From the NCBI GenBank assembly GCA_002429085.1, contig DIYR01000232.1, positions 1 to 28,574 of the forward strand: a stretch of 28,574 nucleotides of DNA, written 5' to 3'. Source of the DNA: Flavobacteriales bacterium UBA6049 (lineage in GTDB: Bacteria; Bacteroidota; Bacteroidia; Flavobacteriales_G; Salibacteraceae). Both the position numbers and the translations under genes were made by a program. Positions 15,301 to 21,736 of this stretch are shown here, piece by piece; the stretch's first letter is position 1, and each line of letters begins with the position of its first letter. Under the pieces are notes generated by a model, which searched no databases, was not told the origin of the DNA, and saw only the letters and a program-made list of their open reading frames with translations.

Positions 15301-15432
15301 ATCAGGTCTAACCTTTGTTTCGCTTTCACGAGGTGTGTACCCACTAGAATTTGCAGCGTTCCATTCTACTGAGAAGAACGAGACTCCAGCAGCTAACATT
15401 AACGCAGAACCGAGTAAAACTTTATTCTTCAT
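12343..15432 (-). CDS. Large T9SS-secreted beta-propeller (BNR/sortilin-like) protein
   Basis: Secreted or cell-surface protein of unknown substrate. The 1029 residues begin with a signal peptide (about 1-26, LLGSALMLAAGVSFFSVEW). A charged helical prosegment (about 35-88) and a sortilin/VPS10-like beta-propeller follow. Asp-box repeats are visible as STNAGTSWEV (130-139), STDRGETFVKL (183-193), SIDGGENW (232-239) and SNDGGETWFNF (332-342). Residues about 555-715 do not look like propeller and form a probable inserted beta-sandwich pair. Propeller-like sequence resumes after that (FEFSPDGNHLYVGTA; GTDFGVWST; FYAGTHGRGIWSTA). Residues 950-1029 are a type A T9SS sorting domain (MYPNPVNGEGRINF, VFDLNGRVV, LSAGTYMLSV, SKFVVVK). 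No peptidase motif is seen. It is monocistronic, ended by a strong terminator. Confidence 0.92.
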   Translation of the reverse strand: MKNKVLLGSALMLAAGVSFFSVEWNAANSSGYTPRESETKVRPDIEERINGGREIFKRLRATPNGEVDNNIIAEVKGKVKRQLAKRSSLGLDWGFMGPANRGGRTRTLVIDNQDNNRLYTGGVAGGLFISTNAGTSWEVYDDALENLMISTIAQGPDGTIYVGTGGDFGGSSDDIPGAGMYKSTDRGETFVKLDNTDPTVGGVQWRTVNRVAVNPNNSQEVLAGTGRGLFLSIDGGENWNPAILVDANCTIQGTSEIEDIEWSKDQGYVLVGYNGGVYRSETPLDPCSYEQITDGIPLGSGRIDITFCQEDEDVVYAIQVASDGQLSGVYESNDGGETWFNFSPAPPTSVIDPNFNLFGDNGQGIYDLAIEVAPNNCEMIYVAGVQTYRIDGSWTRIAENFADENSGLYVHSDKHYFVFDTALNSNRMYITSDGGIGRTDNAQSEQPDFFTYNRDYGTTQFYGIAVSRQGQIIGGTQDNGTWLIDPRTPGISQRDGLSIRGGDGFDCEVSDMFPFAFATSQFGTVGRYDGVTNSNVEFERPADGPFWSIIKLWESESDITSKDSIGFNNDTTSFILKAEGGTNTIDGTVVDPQPAAEFVNTFVQFRSVTNGIEQTAHDIVGNGILVDADAGTNDSIGFFNYTTGAYSVTFPVAPAAQSNIEVTYLTTFEAGDTLRIASNTQDRFFDYILPAPLAVGDSITIQDPVQSLFATATNNGTYVTREALRNGPQSINQWIPLPGGEVATSFEFSPDGNHLYVGTAAFNSGSVVRYSGLNDAYEDASSVTRTIIFNTSSGSLTGIDLNPADPEKLLVTVGGYGHSQHIVELQNAQSSAATALRVIKEGDLPGMPVFDAEYHILDPKIVLIGTDFGVWSTSNIDDANVTWANENASLSNTPVFDIVQQELPFGDASNHEVFYAGTHGRGIWSTASLINSTNDQFATFEDKVDLGLAMYPNPVNGEGRINFNLSQQSAVDIQVFDLNGRVVKQFLNQNYEAGENTFAFNTSSLSAGTYMLSVKTNTEYSTSKFVVVK

Positions 15433-15572
15433 ATATATCCAATAATACTTTAGTCACTTAATTTAAGCGGTGGCAATTTAACGTTTTTTCACAATTTCTT
15501 AAACACACAAATCAGAATCTGGTTTCAGAAAATTCTAAATCGGTAGAAATAAAGTTGTAAACGGAAACCCTA

Positions 15573-16478
15573 TTACTTTTCTATGTGCTTTTCTGCATGA
15601 TAAGAAGAACGAACTAATGGACCACTCTCTACAAATCTGAACCCTTTTTGCAAAGCAATCTCTCTATATTCTTCAAAACGTTCTGGAGTAACAAACTCCT
15701 CTACAGGCAAGTGTTTCGGAGTGGGTTGTAAGTATTGACCTAAGGTTAAAATATCTACCCCAACGGAACGCAGGTCGTCCATTGTTTCTAAAACCTCTTC
15801 ATTGGTTTCTCCTAACCCTAACATCACACCAGACTTAGTTGTCATCCCTCCTTTTTTCAACCTGAAAAGTACTTCTAAACTCCTATCATACTTTGCTTGA
15901 ATACGAACCTGTTTTGTCAATCGTCTTACAGTTTCTAGATTATGAGAAACTATTTCTGGATGTACATCAATAATTCTCTGTAGGTTCTCCCAAATTCCAC
16001 GAAAATCTGGAATTAACGTTTCCATAGTTGTGTCTGGACTTAGCCTTCTTACAGCTTTCACAGTATCTGCCCAAACTATAGATCCTCCATCTTTTAAATC
16101 ATCTCGATCAACAGAAGTAATTACACAATGCTTTACCCCCATTAATTTCACCGATTTCGCCACTCTTAAAGGTTCGAATGGATCAGCTTTATCTGGTCTA
16201 CCTGTTGCAACTGAACAGAATCCACAGGATCTCGTACAAATATTTCCAAGGATCATAAATGTGGCTGTTCCTTCTCCCCAACATTCTCCCATATTTGGGC
16301 AGTTCCCACTCTCACAAATTGTGTGCAACTTATGCTCTGACACAATTTTTCTTACATCTCGATATTCTTTGCCTGTAGGAAGTTTCACCCGAAGCCATTT
16401 AGGCTTATTCGTCATTACTTTTCCTTCAGGGTTATGAATAGAAACTACTTTCTTCTCTTCAGCTACTAATGTGCTCAT
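15573..16478 (-). CDS. lipA: Lipoyl synthase (radical SAM)
   Basis: Inserts two sulfurs into protein-bound octanoyl groups to make lipoyl cofactors, in the cytosol. From the ATG at 16478 there are 301 residues. The auxiliary iron-sulfur cluster motif is CESGNCPNMGEC (Cys55, Cys60, Cys66), and the radical SAM cluster motif is CTRSCGFC (Cys81, Cys85, Cys88). KWLRVKLPTG, HNLETVRRLT, KSGVMLGLGE, LTLGQYLQPT and the C-terminal RSSYHAEKH are all family signatures. The first 25 residues are a poorly conserved extension; an internal ATG (residue 23) just before KPKWLRV is a possible alternative start. A TTG at 16487 would overlap the upstream gene, but the ATG five bases after that gene's stop is preferred. 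Last gene of the apparent four-gene operon from 17759. Confidence 0.96.
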   Translation of the reverse strand: MSTLVAEEKKVVSIHNPEGKVMTNKPKWLRVKLPTGKEYRDVRKIVSEHKLHTICESGNCPNMGECWGEGTATFMILGNICTRSCGFCSVATGRPDKADPFEPLRVAKSVKLMGVKHCVITSVDRDDLKDGGSIVWADTVKAVRRLSPDTTMETLIPDFRGIWENLQRIIDVHPEIVSHNLETVRRLTKQVRIQAKYDRSLEVLFRLKKGGMTTKSGVMLGLGETNEEVLETMDDLRSVGVDILTLGQYLQPTPKHLPVEEFVTPERFEEYREIALQKGFRFVESGPLVRSSYHAEKHIEK

Positions 16479-16483
16479 ATCAA

Positions 16484-17230
16484 TCAATACAACTTCTTAC
16501 CAAAGTGGAAACTCACATAAAATGTGGTCCAAAACTGATAATTATCTGTGTTCGCCATAATTGGAACCTCCTCCAAATATCCATCAAGGGTAATTCCAAC
16601 TTCTAATGCCTTTACAGACTCATCTAATGGTGAATACTCAAAATTCATGGCCAATTTCGCATGTCCACCAGGGTATAAACTCAAATTTTGAACTCCATGA
16701 ATAAAAGATGCTCTACCTATAATGTCTTCTTGGCCATGCTCTTCAGGATCATATCTTTCTACGCTTCTGTCTTGCGTATTTCTGTCCTCAATTTCTAAAT
16801 ACACAGGAGCTACCCAACCAATTGTTGGGCCTAACTGGGTTAGGTAACTAATTTTCACTCCTTTGTCTAATTCCTTACCATAAAGAACTTTCTGCCAACC
16901 TATATTGAATCTGGTAACTGTTAAAGAATTCAGTTTCCCATAATAATACCCTTTAGCATCTTCATAAAATGAATTCGAAATCCTTTGCTGCTTTGGGTGA
17001 CGCATGTTGGATAATTCAAACCCATAAACTACTTGCGAAAATCCTGTAACATTTTGTGCATATCTAGCGTAAGCACCAAATCCTCGTGTATGTAAGAATG
17101 CACCAAACACATATTCCGATCTGTAATATAGCTTTACCTGATCGTTATCTGGCGCTGGAGATTGAGCAAAAGCATTAAAGACCTCTGCTACAAATAAAAT
17201 TGAAAGAAATATGATTTTCGATGCGCGCAT
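16484..17230 (-). CDS. Probable outer-membrane beta-barrel protein, 248 aa, unknown function
   Basis: I cannot name this family. The ATG at 17230 gives a signal peptide (RASKIIFLSILFVAEVFNAFAQ, cleaved near AFA-Q). The mature part alternates polar and aromatic residues in strand-like blocks, such as KLYYRSEYVFGAFLHTRGFG, YARYAQNVTGFSQVVYGFEL and LTVTRFNIGWQKVLYG. It ends FWTTFYVSFHFGKKLY, consistent with a small (8-10 strand) outer-membrane barrel. A TTG 12 bases upstream extends the frame, but it lies within the -7 promoter box. It follows ytxJ and precedes lipA by five bases, so all are probably co-transcribed, with an additional promoter in front of this gene. A link to lipoate is not implied by the sequence. 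Confidence 0.75.
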   Translation of the reverse strand: MRASKIIFLSILFVAEVFNAFAQSPAPDNDQVKLYYRSEYVFGAFLHTRGFGAYARYAQNVTGFSQVVYGFELSNMRHPKQQRISNSFYEDAKGYYYGKLNSLTVTRFNIGWQKVLYGKELDKGVKISYLTQLGPTIGWVAPVYLEIEDRNTQDRSVERYDPEEHGQEDIIGRASFIHGVQNLSLYPGGHAKLAMNFEYSPLDESVKALEVGITLDGYLEEVPIMANTDNYQFWTTFYVSFHFGKKLY

Positions 17231-17239
17231 AGGTAACCG

Positions 17240-17247
17240 CAAATTTA
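17240..17247 (-). promoter_or_regulatory. -7 box in front of the outer-membrane protein gene
   Basis: TAAATTTG on the minus strand matches TAnnTTTG, ending nine bases before the ATG at 17230. A -33 box is not clear. If used, it gives a very short leader and an internal promoter for the outer-membrane gene and lipA. Confidence 0.45.
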
Positions 17248-17298
17248 ATTGAATTAACGCCTCGAAATAATAAATGTTTTGTACTACGAAACAATGCG

Positions 17299-17631
17299 TT
17301 AGCTTAACGACAATTGTTCAGAAATTGAATGGGCGTCAACCTCATGATGTGAACCATGCCACACAACTAACTTGTTTCGAATTAAGATAGCTTGAGGCGA
17401 TTGATGCTCAACACCTAAAAAAGAAGATATATGATCACTTAGCGATCTATTTGCTAACAAATCCAGCATATAAACGGGATATTTATCCGAATCCCACTCT
17501 GATTCAAATCTTCGTTTTACCATAGAACTAAGTGGGCACCTAGTACTATGCTTAAAGAGGATAAACGGAAAATCATCACTACGTTGAATTAGTTCATCTA
17601 ATTCAACACTAGATCGAAGAGCATACCACAT
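17299..17631 (-). CDS. ytxJ: YtxJ-type bacilliredoxin (bacillithiol system protein)
   Basis: Small thioredoxin-fold protein predicted to remove bacillithiol from mixed disulfides on cytosolic proteins. The 110 residues contain FILFKHSTRCPLSSMVKRRF, with a single active-site Cys32 in a CPLS motif, and YPVYMLDLLANRSLSDHI. GVEHQSPQAILIRN carries the expected cis-Pro, and HGSHHEVDAHSI lies near the end. This monothiol motif matches the YtxJ family. ATG at 17631 overlaps by one base the stop codon of the small lipoprotein gene upstream (TAATG), suggesting coupled translation. It implies, but does not prove, that the organism makes bacillithiol; bshA/bshB/bshC are not in the window. Confidence 0.9.
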   Translation of the reverse strand: MWYALRSSVELDELIQRSDDFPFILFKHSTRCPLSSMVKRRFESEWDSDKYPVYMLDLLANRSLSDHISSFLGVEHQSPQAILIRNKLVVWHGSHHEVDAHSISEQLSLS

Positions 17632-17759
17632 TAAACTCGTTCTTCTGAAGAAATTGGTTCAGCTTTACCGTAAGCAGGACAACGCTCGTAACTTTTACAA
17701 GCTGTACTAAGTACAACACTTACAACAACAGCAACCAATAGAACCAATGATTTTTTCAT
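17631..17759 (-). CDS. Very small lipoprotein, 42 aa
   Basis: A short gene from ATG at 17759 to TAA at 17633-17631. The product begins with a two-Lys N-region, a Val/Leu-rich core and lipobox STAC, so Cys21 should be lipidated. The mature part is only 22 residues: CKSYERCPAYGKAE, then an acidic end PISSEERV, including a second Cys27. A perfect promoter (TTG, 20 bases, TACATTTG) lies upstream, and its TAA shares a base with the ATG of ytxJ. These three points make it a convincing gene despite its size. Function is unknown. Small lipoproteins with a similar Cys-Pro-Ala-Tyr segment occur in Bacteroidota as far as I recall, but I cannot name a family. Confidence 0.85.
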   Translation of the reverse strand: MKKSLVLLVAVVVSVVLSTACKSYERCPAYGKAEPISSEERV

Positions 17760-17782
17760 GATAGTTTAAATTAACGTGCTAA

Positions 17783-17813
17783 CAAATGTATCTTCTTTAA
17801 ACGATTTTACCAA
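17783..17813 (-). promoter_or_regulatory. Promoter of the small lipoprotein-ytxJ operon
   Basis: On the minus strand TTG (17813-17811), a 20-base spacer and TACATTTG (17790-17783) give a full Bacteroidota promoter, 23 bases upstream of the ATG at 17759. It lies in the divergent region shared with ung. Confidence 0.6.
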
Positions 17814-17863
17814 TGTTCGCGTTGGTCAATTATTAACGAACAGATTGGATATTTCGTTCAAAC

Positions 17864-18562
17864 ATGAATATGCAAGAAACGCAAAAGCAAGGTGTAAAGA
17901 TTCAAGAAGAGTGGAAAAACGCTTTGAGTAATGAGTTTTCCAAGAGTTATTTTGAAGAGTTAAAGAGCGCTCTTCGCCAAGAGAAAAAGAGTTTCACCAT
18001 TTATCCAGCAGGAAAAAATATTTTCAGAGCATTTGATTTAACTCCACTTAGTAAAGTTAAAGTTGTCATATTAGGTCAAGATCCGTATCATGGTCCAGAT
18101 CAAGCGCATGGTTTAAGTTTCTCTGTTCAAAAAGGGGTTCGAATTCCTCCGTCTCTGCGCAATATCTATCAAGAGTTAAGTTCTGACGTGAATGCTTCTT
18201 CCCCACAACATGGAGATTTAAGCGAATGGGCTGAAAGAGGTGTATTACTACTAAATGCTATGCTTACTGTCAGAGCTGGCAGTCCAGGGTCTCATCAACA
18301 GTTAGGTTGGCAGCAATTTACAGATACCGTAATTCAAACAGTATCTAGTACATGTGAAAACTGTGTATTTATTCTTTGGGGAAACTTTGCTCGAAGTAAG
18401 ACGAGTTTAATTGATAAGCAAAAGCATCTAATTATAGAAAGTGCCCACCCATCTCCATTTGCTGCCCACAGAGGTTTTTTTGGATCCCGACCTTTCTCTA
18501 AAGCAAATGACTACCTAATTCAACACAACAAAGTACCCATCGATTGGCAAATCTCAGAATAA
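17864..18562 (+). CDS. ung: Uracil-DNA glycosylase, family 1
   Basis: Removes uracil from DNA to begin base-excision repair. The 232-residue protein has the catalytic water-activating motif GQDPYHG (Asp73) and GLSFSVQKGVRIPPSLRNIY. The strand with LLLNAMLTVRAGSPGSH and the DNA-intercalation motif HPSPFAAHRGFFG (His195 onward) follow. Length and motifs are typical of the E. coli Ung family. Two ATGs six bases apart (17864 and 17870) are both possible starts; the first is given. First gene of a closely spaced six-gene run ending at 26126; the next gene overlaps its 3' end by 19 bases. Confidence 0.97.
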   Translation: MNMQETQKQGVKIQEEWKNALSNEFSKSYFEELKSALRQEKKSFTIYPAGKNIFRAFDLTPLSKVKVVILGQDPYHGPDQAHGLSFSVQKGVRIPPSLRNIYQELSSDVNASSPQHGDLSEWAERGVLLLNAMLTVRAGSPGSHQQLGWQQFTDTVIQTVSSTCENCVFILWGNFARSKTSLIDKQKHLIIESAHPSPFAAHRGFFGSRPFSKANDYLIQHNKVPIDWQISE

Positions 18563-20268
18563 TAGGACTTCTTATTTCATTAATGTTAGCTGACTTTAGT
18601 TTGACGGCTCAACAAGTCTATGAACTGAGTTCTGATTCTGCCATAAGAAAAATACATACTTGGGAACGACATCTTAATCGAGACCAACCTTACGACCCCG
18701 TCCTATACCTACAGCTAAAGCTTTTTCATGAGGGATTTCTACTAAGTCAAGTCCAAATAGATACGTCAAAAACAGAAATAACTAAGCTATCTATTCACCT
18801 TAACAAACAATTCAAATGGGCAAGGTTAACAATTGATAGAAAAGACGTAGAACTTATCAGCCAATACCAATTCCGATCTTTACAACTTGAGAATGAACCA
18901 GTATCTCCAGAGCATGTTTCTGAAACAATGGAAAACCTAATTATTGAATTAGAGAATACAGGATATCCGTTTGCTAGTGCCTGGTTAGATAGTGTTTCTA
19001 TCGGTACGGATCATATAACTGCTAAGCTAAAAATAGAGAGAGGTCCTGCCATTCAAATTGATTCGATTAAGGTTATTGGAAATACTAAGATTAGCTCCCG
19101 ATATCTAGAAAACTATCTCCAAATCAAACCAGGTGATGCATATAGTGAAAAGTTGATTCGAGAAATTCCAACACGTATCAATGAGTTGCCATTCTTGAAA
19201 CAATCAAGACCAGCTGAAGTAGTATTTGCTAAAGACGGCACTACACTAGTTTTAGCTCTTGATAAAGCAAAGGCGAATGATTTTAACGGAATTATTGGTT
19301 TTCAACCCAACGAAGAAACTGGTGAAGTTGTTATCACTGGAGATATTCATCTTAAACTGGTTAGTCCTCTTGGAAAAGGAGAAAAAATAAATTTACAATG
19401 GAGGCGGCTTCAATCACAAACCCAAGATATCCAAGTAGACTTCAGCTTTCCATACCTCTTCAATACCCCCTTAGGTGTTGATGCAGGTTTACAGATTTAC
19501 AGAAGAGATACTTCTTTCTCAACTATTACTTTAAAAGGAGGTTTGCAGTATGCATTAAAAGCAGGAGATTTTGTTGAACTCAATGTTCAGAATGAGCAAT
19601 CAAACTTAATTTCTACAATTGCCTATGAGAATAGCTCAACTTTGCCAGATGTGGCAGACATCACCTTTCTTCACTATGGTTTAACGGTCCATTCCAGTAG
19701 GATGGATTATCAACTAAATCCAAGAAAAGGTTACCGATTCACTATTGGAGGAAGCGTTGGAGAGAAACGCATCAGAGAAAACCCGAACCTTACTTTGATT
19801 GATTATGATAGTCTCGATCTTTCAACAACACAATATAAAACCCAAGGAAGCATACAAGCATTTGTTCCCATTTTAAAAAAAGGGGCTGTTCAATTTAATT
19901 TACAAGGGGGACACCTAGATAACGAGCTACTGTTTCGGAATGAACTGTATCGTATTGGTGGTTTGAAATCTATACGAGGGTTCGATGAAGAATCAATTTT
20001 CGCTTCTAGTTATATAATCCATCGCTTGGAGTTGAGATGGCTACTTGAGCAAAATTCATACACCTATATTTTCTATGATCAAGGTTGGTATGAAGATGCC
20101 AGTATGCCTGATATTGTTAGTGATACTCCTTACGGATTTGGCGCTGGAATTAGCTTTCAAACAAACGCTGGTATATTCTCGTTAAACTATGCTCTAGGCA
20201 GTCAGTTTAATCAAGGAATAGATTATCGTTCTGGAAAGATTCATTTCGGCTTTGTAAATTACTTCTAA
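18544..20268 (+). CDS. Omp85-family (BamA/TamA-like) outer-membrane protein
   Basis: Predicted outer-membrane assembly or translocation protein. A signal peptide (RIIGLLISLMLADFSLTA, cleaved before QQ) is followed by POTRA-like repeats; a clear one is SIKVIGNTKISSRYLENYL near 175-195. The 16-strand barrel occupies about 250-574 and ends in Phe (VNYF). The Omp85 loop-6 signature IRGF is present at 477-480 (Arg478) within GGLKSIRGFDEES. At 574 residues it is shorter than BamA and nearer TamA-type proteins. No ATG or GTG gives a signal peptide: the only start before it is TTG at 18544, inside ung, and the next ATG (18583) would remove most of the signal. The frame upstream of the TTG is open only to 18511. 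Partner (TamB-like) genes are not seen here. Confidence 0.9.
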   Translation: MANLRIIGLLISLMLADFSLTAQQVYELSSDSAIRKIHTWERHLNRDQPYDPVLYLQLKLFHEGFLLSQVQIDTSKTEITKLSIHLNKQFKWARLTIDRKDVELISQYQFRSLQLENEPVSPEHVSETMENLIIELENTGYPFASAWLDSVSIGTDHITAKLKIERGPAIQIDSIKVIGNTKISSRYLENYLQIKPGDAYSEKLIREIPTRINELPFLKQSRPAEVVFAKDGTTLVLALDKAKANDFNGIIGFQPNEETGEVVITGDIHLKLVSPLGKGEKINLQWRRLQSQTQDIQVDFSFPYLFNTPLGVDAGLQIYRRDTSFSTITLKGGLQYALKAGDFVELNVQNEQSNLISTIAYENSSTLPDVADITFLHYGLTVHSSRMDYQLNPRKGYRFTIGGSVGEKRIRENPNLTLIDYDSLDLSTTQYKTQGSIQAFVPILKKGAVQFNLQGGHLDNELLFRNELYRIGGLKSIRGFDEESIFASSYIIHRLELRWLLEQNSYTYIFYDQGWYEDASMPDIVSDTPYGFGAGISFQTNAGIFSLNYALGSQFNQGIDYRSGKIHFGFVNYF

Positions 20269-20280
20269 GACCTTACTTTG
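20251..20280 (+). promoter_or_regulatory. Possible rmuC promoter
   Basis: TTTG (20251-20254), an 18-base spacer and TTACTTTG (20273-20280), one base from TAnnTTTG, with the same spacing as the tRNA-Glu promoter. It straddles the stop codon of the Omp85 gene and ends 19 bases before the rmuC ATG. Confidence 0.4.
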
Positions 20281-20299
20281 CAGATTACGCTTGAATAAT

Positions 20300-21736
20300 A
20301 TGGAAATAGTCTTCATCCTTGTTGGCGCCCTTCTGGGGTTTGGAATTGGTTGGTTATTGGCTAAAAGTAAAAAAGCTGAAATACCCCACCAAGACACCTC
20401 AGAAGTAGATGAGTTAACCCATACTTTGACTCAAAAAACAGATCTGCTTCACGAGAAAGAAAAAGAAGTTGTTCAACTCCAAACTCGTATTGATGTCAGC
20501 ATCTCTGAGTTTAAGAAGCAGGATGAGCGTATTACTAAACAAGAACAACGTTTAGAGCAGATTCAGACATCAAATGAAAGCACTCGAGCACAATACGAAG
20601 CAAAAATTCAAGAATTGACAGGTGAAATTGAGCGTAGTAAATCAGAAGCTCATCACCTTCAAACCAGAAAGAAAGAATTAGAAGATCAGCAAAAAGAATT
20701 GAAAGAGCTTCATGAAAAGATGAAGACAGACTTTGAAGGTGTAGCTGCTACTCTACTTCAAAAGAACAGTAAAGAGTTTGCTGAAAACAATGAAAAGCGC
20801 TTGGGTGAAATACTTGTTCCGTTTAAAGATTCTCTTTCTAAATTCGAAAAGCAAGTTAACGAAGCTTATGATAAAGAGCTACGTGATAAAGCTGATCTAA
20901 AAGCTGAATTAAAAGAGTTAATGAAACTCAATCAGACAATCAGTGAAGAAGCTAAAAACCTTACTACCGCCTTAAAAGGAGATAACAAAAAACAAGGCAA
21001 CTGGGGCGAAGTTGTTCTTGAGCGTGTATTAGAGCAAAGTGGATTAGAAAAAGGTAGAGAATATGAAACGCAAGTAAGCACCAATAATGTTGAAGGTAAG
21101 CGTATTCAGCCTGATGTAGTTATTTACCTCCCTGAAAACAAGCACTTAATTGTTGATAGCAAAGTGTCTCTTATCGGATATGAATCATACGTTAGTGCTG
21201 AAACTGATGAACAACGCGAAATTGCTTTAAAGGCGCATGTAACTTCTGTTAAGAACCACATTAAGCAACTAAGCAATAAGCAATACGATACTGGAGAAGG
21301 CCTTTCCACGCCAGATTTTGTACTACTCTTCATGCCAATTGAAGCTGCCTTTGCGTTGGCTGTTCAAGCAGACGGCAGTTTGTTTAGTGATGCTTGGAAA
21401 GACAAAATTGTAGTGGTTAGCCCAACTACCTTGCTTGCTACTCTTAGAACAATAGCTTCTATTTGGAAACAAGAAAAGCAAACAAAGAATGCTTTGCTGA
21501 TTGCCGAAGAAGGTGGAAAACTCTACGATAAAATTGTAGGATTTGTTCAAGACATGGAAAAAATTGATCGAACATTAGATCAAACAAGAGATGCTTACAA
21601 TGGAGCAATGAACAAGTTGAAAAATGGAAGAGGAAATATCTTGAATCGAACAGAAAAGATTCGGAAATTGGGAGCTTCTGTTTCTAAATCACTCCCAGAA
21701 AAATTCATAGACAATGATCATCCAGAATTGGATTAA
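20300..21736 (+). CDS. rmuC: DNA recombination protein RmuC
   Basis: RmuC-family protein, reported to limit recombination at inverted repeats in E. coli; the biochemical activity is uncertain, and the core resembles the PD-(D/E)XK nuclease fold. The ATG at 20300 gives 478 residues. A single N-terminal membrane segment (IVFILVGALLGFGIGWLLA) comes first, then long Gln/Glu/Lys-rich coiled coil to about residue 210. The RmuC core begins with GNWGEVVLERVLEQSGLEKG. The putative nuclease residues lie in RIQPDVVIYLPE and HLIVDSKVSL (Asp, then Asp-x-Lys). LLFMPIEAAFALA, VSPTTLLATLRTIASIW and the C-terminal KIRKLGA are also typical. An upstream TTG (20291) adds three residues and is less likely. It overlaps the next gene by 23 bases. 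Confidence 0.95.
   Translation: MEIVFILVGALLGFGIGWLLAKSKKAEIPHQDTSEVDELTHTLTQKTDLLHEKEKEVVQLQTRIDVSISEFKKQDERITKQEQRLEQIQTSNESTRAQYEAKIQELTGEIERSKSEAHHLQTRKKELEDQQKELKELHEKMKTDFEGVAATLLQKNSKEFAENNEKRLGEILVPFKDSLSKFEKQVNEAYDKELRDKADLKAELKELMKLNQTISEEAKNLTTALKGDNKKQGNWGEVVLERVLEQSGLEKGREYETQVSTNNVEGKRIQPDVVIYLPENKHLIVDSKVSLIGYESYVSAETDEQREIALKAHVTSVKNHIKQLSNKQYDTGEGLSTPDFVLLFMPIEAAFALAVQADGSLFSDAWKDKIVVVSPTTLLATLRTIASIWKQEKQTKNALLIAEEGGKLYDKIVGFVQDMEKIDRTLDQTRDAYNGAMNKLKNGRGNILNRTEKIRKLGASVSKSLPEKFIDNDHPELD

Noticed and set aside
15179..15445. Open frames antisense to the 5' end of the T9SS propeller gene
   Set aside because: They mirror the signal peptide and prosegment codons on the other strand; no promoter or family match.
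15457..15467. Short palindrome CTTAATTTAAG upstream of the T9SS propeller gene
   Set aside because: Eleven AT-rich bases with no recurrence seen in the window; likely chance.
16030..16437. 135-codon frame antisense to lipA
   Set aside because: It lies wholly within the well-supported lipA coding sequence and has no recognisable features.
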